From the NCBI GenBank assembly GCA_035236585.1, contig CP141132.1, positions 26,123,445 through 26,187,444 on the forward strand: a stretch of DNA of 64,000 nucleotides, read 5' to 3'. The position numbers were made by a program, and so were the translations under genes. The notes beneath the pieces were generated by a model. That model saw nothing but the letters and a program-made list of their open reading frames with translations. It was not told the origin of the DNA and did no database searches. The DNA is from Warburgia ugandensis. Lineage: Eukaryota > Streptophyta > Magnoliopsida > Canellales > Canellaceae. Of the stretch, positions 48,047-57,785 are shown in pieces. Every line of letters begins with the position of its first letter. Position 1 is the first letter of the stretch.

Positions 48047-48085
48047 CTGAGATATTGTAAATGTTTTATGTTTACAATATATCAG
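48047..48085 (+). other. Conserved LTR hairpin, copy H5
   Basis: ctgagatattgtaaa (48047-48061) pairs with tttacaatatatcag (48071-48085), 14 of 15 pairs, followed by ataca. Confidence 0.8.
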
Positions 48086-48468
48086 ATACAGATAGACAGG
48101 AGAAGATGTACACAAGAAGAGGATTCCAGCAACCATACTTCTACGTTCAGGTATACATTTTATTAAAGCTTTTGTATTGTGTAGTTAGTGACTTGAATTC
48201 TAATATTGGACATTTAATATAACGTTATAGGAGCTGTACAAGTGAACCACTGGATGGGTCCTGTTTTAAGAAATAAATTTCTATCTTCTAGAAAACTATA
48301 TATATATATATATATAGCGTGAGCATGAAAGGTGACATTTGGATTTTTGGGAAAATGAATTTCAAAGAAAAGTCTTCCACTATTTTTGTATTTTAAAATT
48401 TAAAGGTGCGCCATCTTTTGAAATAAAATTGAGAAAAAAAATTCATGAAAAACCTGAGGTGTCACAGA

Positions 48469-48480
48469 TGGTATCAGAGT
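48469..48480 (+). other. T1 primer-binding site
   Basis: tggtatcagagt starts two bases after the LTR end. It matches the initiator methionine tRNA type of site used by many plant gypsy and copia elements. Confidence 0.88.
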
Positions 48481-49614
48481 GGTTCATCCAGTCACTTGTG
48501 GCCCTTTATGTCCAATAAAAAGGTTACAATTCAAATATAGGTTAGGATCTAGTGAGTTCATGTGGTACTATGATATGATTAGTTGAGTATTAGAAAGAAT
48601 GAGTTAGTAAACTTAGAGTACAAAGGAATTGTAACCCATGAGAAGATGTCCTTTGTATGGCAACCAGGATGATGATTTGAGAAATTAGTGATTACACTAT
48701 AGAATAGTGAACAAGAGAGGAAAGTAAGTAGAGATAGTTAAGTGAGTGTGATAGAATATCCTTCCTATCTATAAGCTACCCAAATACCATAACTTATAGC
48801 AATGCAAAATGCTCCTACCCAAGTTTAAATAGAAATTATGCCTAGTATCAATGTTCAAGGATAGAATACCCAACATAGGTATATACTTATTGTTCACAGA
48901 TACCAAGTGTAAGAGTAGGAAGTTTGAAAAGAGGCAAAAGATAGGCTAGAAAAGCTTATATAGAAGGTATTGAATGTGGTCTTGGTTTGTATAGAGAAGT
49001 GCGAAATAGAGATGACTAAAGAATAGTAAATTAAAGAGGAGAAATAGGAACAATTGAGGAATGATAGGTTCAAGAGGAGAAAACTTAGAAGAATTGCAAA
49101 CTTCCATTGAAATGGAAGCTAGAACTACCATATACTTTGAAACTAGAAATGGTATGTGAGAAATAACAAAGCAAATATATCTGCAGAGACAATACTGCTT
49201 GGAAAGAATGCAAGGAAATAATGAGTACTTTCTTTCTCATATATAAGTAATGAGATAGAAGGGATATTATTGATTTATAGTAAGAAATGTCATGAGGAAA
49301 GAATATGAGAATTAGTTTCATGTAAACAAATAATGGATTGATGTTTGAAAGAATTATATCCAAATCTGAAAATTTAAGTTATTGACAAGAAACTTACTAC
49401 AATAGTAGAGTATGAGATGACTTCTAAAATTGAGAAAAATTTCAAGACAAAGCTAATCATGAAGCATTATCAACTACATATATATAATCTCAGATCTTTT
49501 TAAGAAACAAGTAATTCACCATAATACTACAATGAAATAAGGAACTGTGTATTCTTTTGTTATGTATAATTATGAGAAATATGATATGGCCAACCCCTAA
49601 GTGGGATAAGGCCT
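48481..49614 (+). mobile_element. 5' internal part of the T1 element, no readable gag
   Basis: AT-rich sequence after the T1 primer site. I could not read a gag frame with confidence. Where T1 sequence ends and the following copia fragment begins is not visible. Confidence 0.4.
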
Positions 49615-50135
49615 TGATGATGCTCATAAAGATGAAAATTTCAAAGGACTTATGAAACATTGCAAAATACTTCAAAATGAAAAGCTTTGAAATTCCTTTC
49701 ATCAAAAATGACAAGAAGGTGAATTAAAAAAACATAATTTTGAAAATTTTTATGAAAAATAGAATTGATCACAATTTTTCTACACCCTAGGAAACCTCAA
49801 CAAAATGAAGTTATTGAAAGAAAGGATAGATTCTTAGAAGAATTAGCTAGAATATTGCTATATGCAAATGGTTTGAAAAAAATTCTTTTAGACAAGCTAT
49901 AAATACATCTTCCTATGTTTTGAATATGCAAATCATTAGACCCGATATGAAGAAGGCTATATATGAGCTTGAAAAAATAAAACTCCAATATTTCATCTTT
50001 CATGCATTTGGTTGTAAATTCATAATGAAATGTAACAAGAATAGCCTAGGAAAGTATAACACATAAAATTGATAATGGTATCTTTCTTGGTTATTCCTTG
50101 AATAGCATAACTAAGAGGGAATTTAACAAAAAATA
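49615..50135 (+). pseudogene. Ty1/copia integrase remnant
   Basis: Segments in order: HKDENFKGLMKHCKILQNEK (49625-49685), KKHNFENFYEK (near 49725-49755), PQQNEVIERKDRFLEELARI followed by LLYANGL (49793-49880), and DNGIFLGYSLNSI then REFNKK (50070-50133). These match the copia integrase core, where the PQQNGVVERKNRTL string and the later GIFLGYS string are diagnostic. Stops and frameshifts lie between them. No copia RT or LTR was recognised nearby, so this is an isolated fragment. Confidence 0.85.
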
Positions 50136-51749
50136 AAATTTGTTAGGGGGGAAGGGGTTTGAATAAATTGATTATGATTTGTCCTTTGTTGATAAACTAA
50201 AAGTCTGTAACTAGGAGCTAAATATTCAGATATCAGGTTTGTAGCTTGGTTATAGAGTTGGAAGGTGTCAGGCACCAAACTCAACCAATTTGAGAATGGC
50301 TATTTTAGAATTTCCAGGACATGTTGTGTATTTAGAATTTTCAAAAAGATTCAATTCATAGATAGATTAAATCATGAAAGTAGGAGGATGGGGGCTATAT
50401 TTCCCTATAAGGAACCTCCTTTTACTATAGAAGTAGAGAAGGTTTCTTTATTGGGTAAAATTTTTAAAATGGAGCAACTTAAGCTACTTGACCTAAAATG
50501 AATGTGGGAAATCATTCAATATATAATTTGAAATATGATGAATCTTTGAGTATGGACCATGTTGCTCCATTTTAAGTTCTTCCTACTATGAGGGTAATGG
50601 AGCCCTCTTCAATAGGCCATGCAAGTGAACTAGATATCAATGTAAATGCTCATCTCCTACTCTATATTAGGAAGATCCCTCCTATCATGGAGATAGGGAG
50701 ACTTCCTAACTAAGCTAAGAGGGTTCCCAAGAAATCCACTCTAGAAAGTAGGAAGACAAGAAATTAAACTTAAGAATGTACTCTATATGCAAAGCCCACT
50801 CTAAAATGCAAAAGAGTAAATAGATTAAAGAGGAGAATAGAGAAAATTATACTTGACTAGGTAGAGAAATAGAGAGTAGAAGACCAGATAAGTAATATAA
50901 AGAAAGCCTAAACTCTAGAATATACTACAAGGAAGACTCCTCCTTGAGAAAGCTTGAATTAAAGTGTCCTTAGGATAATGTGGCAAGTTATATCACTCTT
51001 TCACCATCTAATAGAGTTTTTCAATCTTATATATCATTGAAGTAAAAGAGTATCCCATCACTTTAAGACTCTAGGAAATCCACCACCTTAAAGAAATAGG
51101 GTCAAATGTCTCACCACTTTAGGGATTTCCCAAGAGATACATAAAAAGAAAGAAATAGAGAAAAATATTAGATGTCTTAAGTGCATAAAATTGCCCTAAA
51201 AGCTAACTTCATTCATGCTAAAGAAGTGTTTAAATAGCTAGCTAACATCCTTCCTAGCATAGGTACACATTTTTTGCAAAGTGCTAAATTTGACTGATTA
51301 AGACTAAAAGCAATTTCCTATGTTAAGAGTTTCCTAATCTGAAGTAGTCTCTTAAACAGTAGTTTCCTATATAGTAGTATCCAAGAGTTAGGTAGTTTCC
51401 CAAACAATTTGACTACAATTTCCTTTAGAAGCAATTGTTCATGGAGACAATTTCTATACAAGCAATTTCATACTTAGACAATTTCCCATGTCATGTTGAC
51501 TGCTATTACTAAGGCCTTGACTAGTCCATACTTTTATGAGCAAGGAAAACTTCAAGAGTACATTTTTTTACTAAGGGAAATCTCAAGAAAGCTATGGAGT
51601 TTAGACTGTAAGACATCCACCTCAGGTTGATCTGAACCGTCCAAAACATAATGATCTAAGATGTCCATTTTATGTTGATAAAAACCATCTAAAACATGAT
51701 GATTGATCTTGTTCTTCCTTTATCCATAATTAGTTGTTCGAAAAAGAGA
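50136..51749. other. Unclassified AT-rich stretch
   Basis: A 78-codon frame (50265-50501) has no motif that I recognise. A purine run 'aggggggaagggg' at about 50145-50158 could be a polypurine tract. Around 51610-51710 two diverged copies of a 'gatctgaaccgtccaaaaca' type string occur about 50 bp apart. Nothing else could be assigned. Confidence 0.4.
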
Positions 51750-51879
51750 CACTCCTAGTTTATTCTTCCTAGTTTGGAAAGAACTTGTCCCCCAGTTGTC
51801 TTTGTTGTCCTCTTTGTTGTACAAAGAGAAATTAGCTACATTGGTAAGTGTATGAAACTCCAAACTCCAGCCTTGTCTT

Positions 51880-52921
51880 GAGCTTCAAATGTTATCTTTG
51901 AGGAAATCTTTCCTTTCTAATGTGCACCCATAGTGAGTCACCTTCTTGAAATTCAGTAAATTTTTTGTGATTATTAGCTTGAGCCTTATACTTCTCATTT
52001 TGCTTCTTAATTTTGTCTTGGATCTATTCATGTAAATTTTTTATTTACTCTACTTGCTCTTCAACATCTCCAATAAAATTGTTGGTTAATGAAAGGGGTG
52101 GTAAATCCATTAGGCTCAAAGGATCCTTTCCATATACAACTTTTAAATGACATCACTTTCAGTTTTGCTATAGGAACTATTGAAAGCAAATTTGGTCTAA
52201 GCTAACAACAAATCCTATTTCTAATGTTCTTTTCGCAAAGCTTCATAGCAGATTTCATAAACTCTCCTTAACAACTTTAGTCTACCCATCAAGTTTGTGG
52301 ATGGTAAGAAGAATTGAATTGGAACCAAGTTTCAATCTTTTTGCACAAAGCTTGCCATAAATAACTCAATTTAGGATCTCAATCTGAGGTAATGGTCTTG
52401 AGAATGCAATAGAGTCTATAACCTCTTTGAAGTATAAGTCAAACAAATGTGAAGCATTGATGGTCTTAGAATAGGCTATGAAATGCACCTTCTTGGTGAA
52501 ATGATCAACAATTAGCATGATTGAATCTATATTTCTCTTCATTATTGGTAGCCCCTTAACAAAACCCATGCTCACTTTTCCCCATGGAGTGTTAGGAATA
52601 GAGAGAGGAGTATATAAACCTATGTGTTGAAGATGACTTTTTTCCATGTGATGTTCTACATGATTGTACATGCCTAGAAACATCCTTTGTCATTCTGGGC
52701 CTTAAGAACTTGTCTTTCATAAGAGCAAGAGTATTATCTCTCCCAAATTGCCCAGCAAGGCCTCCATCATGAGCTTCAAAGATAATTGCTTCTCTAAGGC
52801 AGCATTCATGAATGCATAAGAGATTCCCCTTGAAGAGAAACCCATCTTGCACCAAAAGTTGGTGACAAGGCCATGCATGATTGCATGTGCTCCAAATTTG
52901 ACCAAAGTAAGAGTCACACAC
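51880..52921 (-). pseudogene. Chromovirus integrase remnant
   Basis: The zinc-binding end lies in the frame 52921-52592: DGFLFKGNLLCIHECCLREA, AHDGGLAGQFGRDNTLALMK, then a SRHVQSCRTSH-type string. The core follows at 52620-52390: GLYTPLSIPNTPWGKVSMGF, LPIMKRNIDSIMLIVDHFTK (the first catalytic Asp, in a VVDRFSK-type context, is present) and AYSKTINASHLFDLYFKEVI. Degraded C-terminal parts with FNSSYHPQT near 52290 and a basic KNEKYK-like region near 52030 follow. The enzyme would insert element DNA; stops make this copy inactive. Confidence 0.88.
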
Positions 52922-53169
52922 ATGCAGCTCTTTTACTATTTCATAACCAACATTTTGGTATTTAAAATAGTCAACAAAGAGTGTCCCTTAACCAAGGAAC
53001 CAGCGACCACATTCTGAGATCTAGATTTGTGCTTTATAATAAAATTAAAGGATTGGATAAATTCAACCTACATAGCATGTCTTCTACTTAGTATCTGTTG
53101 GCTTTGGGGAAATCATAGAGCTTCATAATCCAACTAAGACACAAATGGTTGTGGAAGCAAAATTTGGTT

Positions 53170-53400
53170 CCAATTTTCTTATGCCCTAAAAATAACTAAG
53201 AACTCCTTGTCATATGTGGAGTATTTTTTGCAAGAATTAGTGAGTTTTTTCGCTAAAGAAGGCAATTGGTTTTCCTTCTTGGCTTTGTATTGCACCAATC
53301 TCCATGTCATAACCATTACTTTCAACTTCGAAGATACAACTAAAAATTGGAAAGAAGAGAAAAGAAGCATTGGTTACCTTTTACTTGATGATTTTCAAAA
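53170..53400 (-). pseudogene. Chromovirus RNase H remnant
   Basis: The frame 53370-53179 ends LAKKLTNSCKKYSTYDKEFL followed by VIFRA, matching the KLNxxxxxYSTYDKEFxAIxxAL string that marks gypsy RNase H. The N-terminal half is degraded. Confidence 0.85.
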
Positions 53401-54200
53401 CTCCTTTATGATTCCTCTGTCCATTTAAAATTAGCATCCCTTAAATATTTAATAATAGAAATAGTGATGATACTAAAGTTTTTGATGAATCTTTAATAAA
53501 ATGAAGTAATGCCATATAATATTCTGATGTCATGAGGAGATTGAGAATTAACCAATCTAGAATAGCATCTATCTTACTAGGATCAATCTTCATTCTATCA
53601 ATTGAGACAACATAGCCTAAAAAGATAAAGATATGGACAAAGAATATGCATTTCTTCAAGTCCTCGAGTAGCTTTTGTTCCTACAAAGGATGTAATACTT
53701 GCTGAAGATGATTCAAGTTCATCTCTTGATCCTTGCTACACAATGTCATGAAATAAACAACAAGAAGTTTCCCACTGAAAGGCTTAAAAACACAACTCAT
53801 CAGATGTGTAAGTGATAGGAGCATTGGATAATCCAAAGGGCATAACCAGCCATTCATAGAGTCTATCTCTAGTTTTATAATCTATCTTCCATTCATCACC
53901 CAACTTCACTTGATTCTAAAGACACTTGCCACAAAGATCTATCTTTGAGAAGGTAGTAGCACCATGGAGCTAATCTGGTAGATTATCAAGGCAAGAGATA
54001 TCCAAATGGTAATTTATGGTAATCCTTTTTACCAATCTACTGTCAATACATATCCTCCATGTCCCATCCTTTTTTTTATAAGAAAGTTAGGTACTATGCA
54101 AGGGCTCTTGCTTTCTTGAACTAGGCCCTTAGCAATCAAATCAACTACTCGCCTATGTAGTTCAGCATGTTCTTTGGGACTCATTATAGATGCAGCCTTG
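53401..54200 (-). pseudogene. Chromovirus reverse transcriptase remnant, YFDD lost
   Basis: Reading from about 54200 down: a KKDGTWRICIDSRLVKRITI segment near 54060, a DLPDQLHGATTFSKIDL segment near 53950, [20 protein letters not shown] then FGLSNAP (53910-53810), and a GKLLVVYFMTL segment where the Y-F-D-D box should be; bases 53744-53755 encode Y-F-M-T. The frame 53659-53441 continues with LKKCIFF, FIFLGYVVSIDRMKIDPSKI and DAILDW. Both catalytic aspartates of the box are gone. Confidence 0.9.
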
Positions 54201-54639
54201 TTAGGAAGAATAGCTTAGGCATAAAATCAATACAATATTGGATATCTCTCATAGGAGGAAAGCCATGAGGTATCTCTCTTGAAACACATCTGGAATTTAG
54301 AAAGTAGTATTTGTACACTCAAGGGTTGTACGTTTTCATTTGTATCATTATCTATTAGATCAACACATCATCGTACGTTCAAGATTTCAATAAAATGATT
54401 AAGTTCATGTTTGCTACTCAAGTGAACCATTTCAAAAGTTTTAAAAGTAATCTCCACTATTAATGGTGCTAAAATGATTTTCTGACCATTAAAAATGAAA
54501 GAATGAGTGTTTCTAAAACCGTCATGCTAAACTCTTCTATCATATTGCAAAGTTCATCCCAACATTAAATGACAAACATCCATAAGGATTACATCAAATA
54601 AAAAAATTATTGTTGCACTTTTTACCAATAGTGAACACA

Positions 54640-54800
54640 AGGAATTTTCAAGTTACCTTAATTTATGTCCCTTAGCTAGCCATTTAAGCTTGAAGGCTAA
54701 GGATGAGGCTTCGTCTAACTTTAGTTTGCTCACAAATTCAGTAGAAGCAACATTCTCACATGCACTACTATCAATGATAATATCATAAACATTTCCATTG
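54640..54800 (-). pseudogene. Chromovirus protease remnant
   Basis: A minus-strand frame reads DIIIDSSACENVASTEFVSK, then LKLDEASSLAFKLKWLAKG. Related elements have I-I-D-S/G-G-S-C-x-N-V-A-S followed by KLxLxxxxHPxPYxLxWL. The D-S/G-G catalytic triad is DSS here, so the active site is damaged or shifted by a small insertion. Confidence 0.75.
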
Positions 54801-54949
54801 GACATGTATCCGGTGTAAAATATGGTGTAGCATTGCCAATCATTATCATCATCTTCATAGACATCACTTAGACTTCATTGCACTACCAATAGATCACCCT
54901 AATCAGCATAAGTGATACCTTCACCTTCGTCATAATTGAGATTCCTCTT

Positions 54950-55640
54950 CTTCTTTTAGTTTAGAATCTTTCTCTAGCAGTGCAATCACCTTGTATTTTG
55001 GACATTTAGAGTTGATATGTCCATGGCCATTCCATTTAAAAGATTTTTGCAAACCCAACTTAAGGGACTAGATTGTTTGATACTATCATTGCTTCAAATT
55101 TCTAAAATTTCGTACCAAGCATTGGCTCAAGAGAAGAAAAACTTCTTGATTGTAAGAATTTCCTCTAATAGCATATCTGAAAAAGCTTCCCTTTGTTGTA
55201 TTTCTATGACCAAAGCAAGCTTCCTTATCATTGAAAGGCTAGTACTATTGCCTTAAATTTTGAATTTTTCAAAATGTATCCATGAGATAATTTTCATGTA
55301 AGAATATTCTCTTCAATTCCTTCTTCAAAATTTCCCAACTTCTAATCTTACTTCTCCTTTCACGTGCCCTTTACTTCTTCAAATTTTTTCACCATAAAGG
55401 ATCAAAGATTTTGATTTTAAGAGCAACCAACTTTACTTTAACATTCTCCAAAAACTCCTTGAATTCAAGGACATGCTCAACCGTATGAATCCAATCTAAG
55501 AATTCATTGGGTTGCATTCCTTTTTCAAACTTGGGAACATTTACTCTCACATCAGAGAATTGAAAATCAAGATACCTTCTAGGAGTTTGATTGTGTGATG
55601 ACAATCTCCTATCTAAATCATGACTTCTTGCAAGAAAATA
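54950..55640 (-). pseudogene. Chromovirus gag remnant with partial zinc knuckle
   Basis: The frame 55604-55389 carries VNVPKFEKGMQPNEFLDWIH then TVEHVLEFKEF and VKLVALKI, matching the gag core of CRM/Reina elements (a DIPxFxGxxxxxEFLxWLxxVE... string). Near 55030-54965 the frame reads GHINSKCPKYKVIALLE, the second half of a CCHC knuckle (GH-x4-CP); the first cysteines are replaced or lost. Confidence 0.85.
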
Positions 55641-55789
55641 GTTATGATCTTTTGAGCCATTGCTAGAGGAATGAACATCTGAGTTTTCATCTCACACAAT
55701 AGTTGTTCTATTGTTCACATTGCCCCAAATGTGCTTTCTTGGAGTCAATTTTCCTCCTTAGATTATCCATCTCCAAGTCGAGCTTTTGA

Positions 55790-56444
55790 GTGACACCAAG
55801 AACACATAAATTGAAGTTCAGATAAGAAAATCCAAAAATCATGAACAAGAGGCCCTAAGTTGACAATGGCACCCCTCCCACCATTTTATACTTTTAGGGA
55901 GGCAAATAGGAGAAGAAGACAGTAGACTATACAAACTAGCTGACTACACTCTCTCTCTCTCTCACCATTTTTTCATTTCAACATTAAGTTTTTCTTAGAG
56001 TTGGAGTTGTACTATTATCCTAAGACTCATTTTCTTCTTTGACTATTAGAAATGAGTTATCTAAGTATTCCCATTGAGATCAACCTAGAACAGCCGTTAA
56101 ATGGTATTTACGAGATAGATCATTGACAACCTATCTCCAAATCCTCTTCCATGGCAATGATTGGGATTTCCATTGAGATCTAGCTAGAAAAAGATTGTAA
56201 CAATGACAATAAGGTATTTTAAGGACAGACCTTCATATGAGGACTGCTATTCTCTTCTTCGATAGTGGAGACAACAAAGCTCCTTTAACGACTATTGCAG
56301 ATAAAGAATAGAAGTTGGATATGGAGTTCTCACTAATTTTTTCTTGATTTTGTTCATTAATCATCAAAGATAAGGTAAATTTGGGTTTCTGATAACTTCT
56401 CATTGTCTGGCTCATATATTAGTGGTGGGAACATGATCAATCCC

Positions 56445-56509
<65 letters not shown>

Positions 56510-57000
56510 GTGCATGATTGACTCGAACTCCAAAACCACTCTCTTTTCTAGTGATAATAAACTATTGGTGATGATCCTTTTGATGAAGAAGTTCTCCTCC
56601 TCCAATTTATATAATGGAGTTAGCTGAAACCATACCTAACTTCCCAGCAACTCTCCTCTCAAATTTCACTCGACGATCATTGGAAAAAAATGTATATATG
56701 AGCTATATACTTGTGATTGACAATTGGAAGTGTAGACTAGTAAGTTTTGATTCCATTTTCACTATTGTTCATCAATCTACAATAAAAGTTATATTTGCAA
56801 CACAATGGTGTAGATCCATGATTCTTTCTCTCTTTCTCAACTTTTAGTGGCTGAAGATGTCGCAACCCAAAATTGAAGGCCATGATTAAGAAGTTTATTA
56901 GCTTGATTAGCTGCAGCGAGGCCAAACTAGCTCATTTTTTATTCAAAGGCAGTGAAAATTGTGATAGAGTAAGATGATCTTGTACTTTGTAAAAATAGGG
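55790..57000 (+). mobile_element. T-type LTR fragment, plus orientation
   Basis: It opens with 'gacaccaagaacaca', close to the 'gccactaagaacactcaa' module of T2, followed by 'aagttgacaatggcacccct' at 55858, a string present in the T1 and T3 LTRs at the same relative place. The 3' end of an LTR, including the hairpin, is not seen, so the fragment is truncated; the right limit is arbitrary. It starts where the minus chromovirus ends. Confidence 0.55.
56448..56509. repeat. Compound microsatellite (CT)n then (CA)n
   Basis: About 48 bases of CT repeats run into about 13 bases of CA repeats. Confidence 0.97.
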
Positions 57001-57785
57001 TTTTGGCTATGAAATGAACCCCTCACTTCTACCAAAAATCCTATACAGTCTTCTCTACTTTTTGAACTTATGCATTTAATGTGTGCTATGTGATTTACCT
57101 AATAAATACTTTTTCACATTCTAAAACACAAATGGAGACTCAATCACATAACCATTGCATTCAAACTCAAAATTTTCTTATCTCCAATTTATAAAACCAA
57201 GAATTCAAATTTCATTCATGAAATATATCAATAACTCAAAACAATAATCAAGAGAACTATACACATTGGTCTTCTTATAAAAAATAGGAAGTTGTACATC
57301 TCAAGTTTGTCAAAATACAAGCAAAGAAAAGAATCATGAAATGAATAACAAGATATGATTACATCCAGTTGACCCTCATTCATCTCTCATCAGTGCCTCC
57401 AGTTTGTTCACTCAACTCATACCCATAAAATGATAGGATGAGCTACGAAGACCAAAAAGAAAAAAACTAAACCTTACATGTATATCCCACAATTCTTATT
57501 GAGATTAGCTCAGTTCCATTTCCTTGTTTTAATCATGGAACATACCCTTTCATTTCACAAGTATCATTATAAGATGTGTATATATGTCATCCCTTTTACA
57601 GACAATCATTCATCTAAAAATCTCATTCATTCTACAATTTCCACATTAATTCAACAAATATAGAATTTTAAACACCATAAACATGTATAGCATTTAAATA
57701 CCATAAACATACATACTTTTCTCAAAGTCATCATTCTAATCCAATAATCTTCCATGCAAGGTTATCAATTTGCATAGAAACATTA
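57001..57785. other. Unclassified AT-rich stretch
   Basis: No repeat, open frame or element end could be recognised here. Confidence 0.4.

Larger units (their letters stand above)
44886..48466 (+). mobile_element. T1 LTR, 5'-truncated, acting as the 5' LTR of a T1 element
   Basis: The first roughly 280 bp of T1 (compare 2418-2700) are missing; it begins at the equivalent of the 'attttcttatgaaagggtat' segment. It ends ggtgtcaca and is followed by a good primer site at 48469, so it is the 5' LTR of its element. Landmarks match 2418-6211: a purine tract (45181-45300), 'gatgctatggtagg' near 47133, a (TA)n run at about 48297-48315 and the hairpin at 48047-48085. Confidence 0.85.
51750..55780 (-). 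mobile_element. CRM/Reina-like chromovirus remnant, all domains in order
   Basis: On the minus strand, gag (55604), protease, RT, RNase H and integrase (to about 51880) follow in the Ty3/gypsy order, each broken. The integrase N-terminal string DGFLFKGNLLCI with EAHDGGLAGQFG, and the RT string [16 protein letters not shown], are typical of CRM/Reina-type chromoviruses. The LTRs were not delimited. A purine-rich string on the minus strand, complementary to 'cttgtcccccagttg' at 51788, may be the polypurine tract. Confidence 0.85.
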
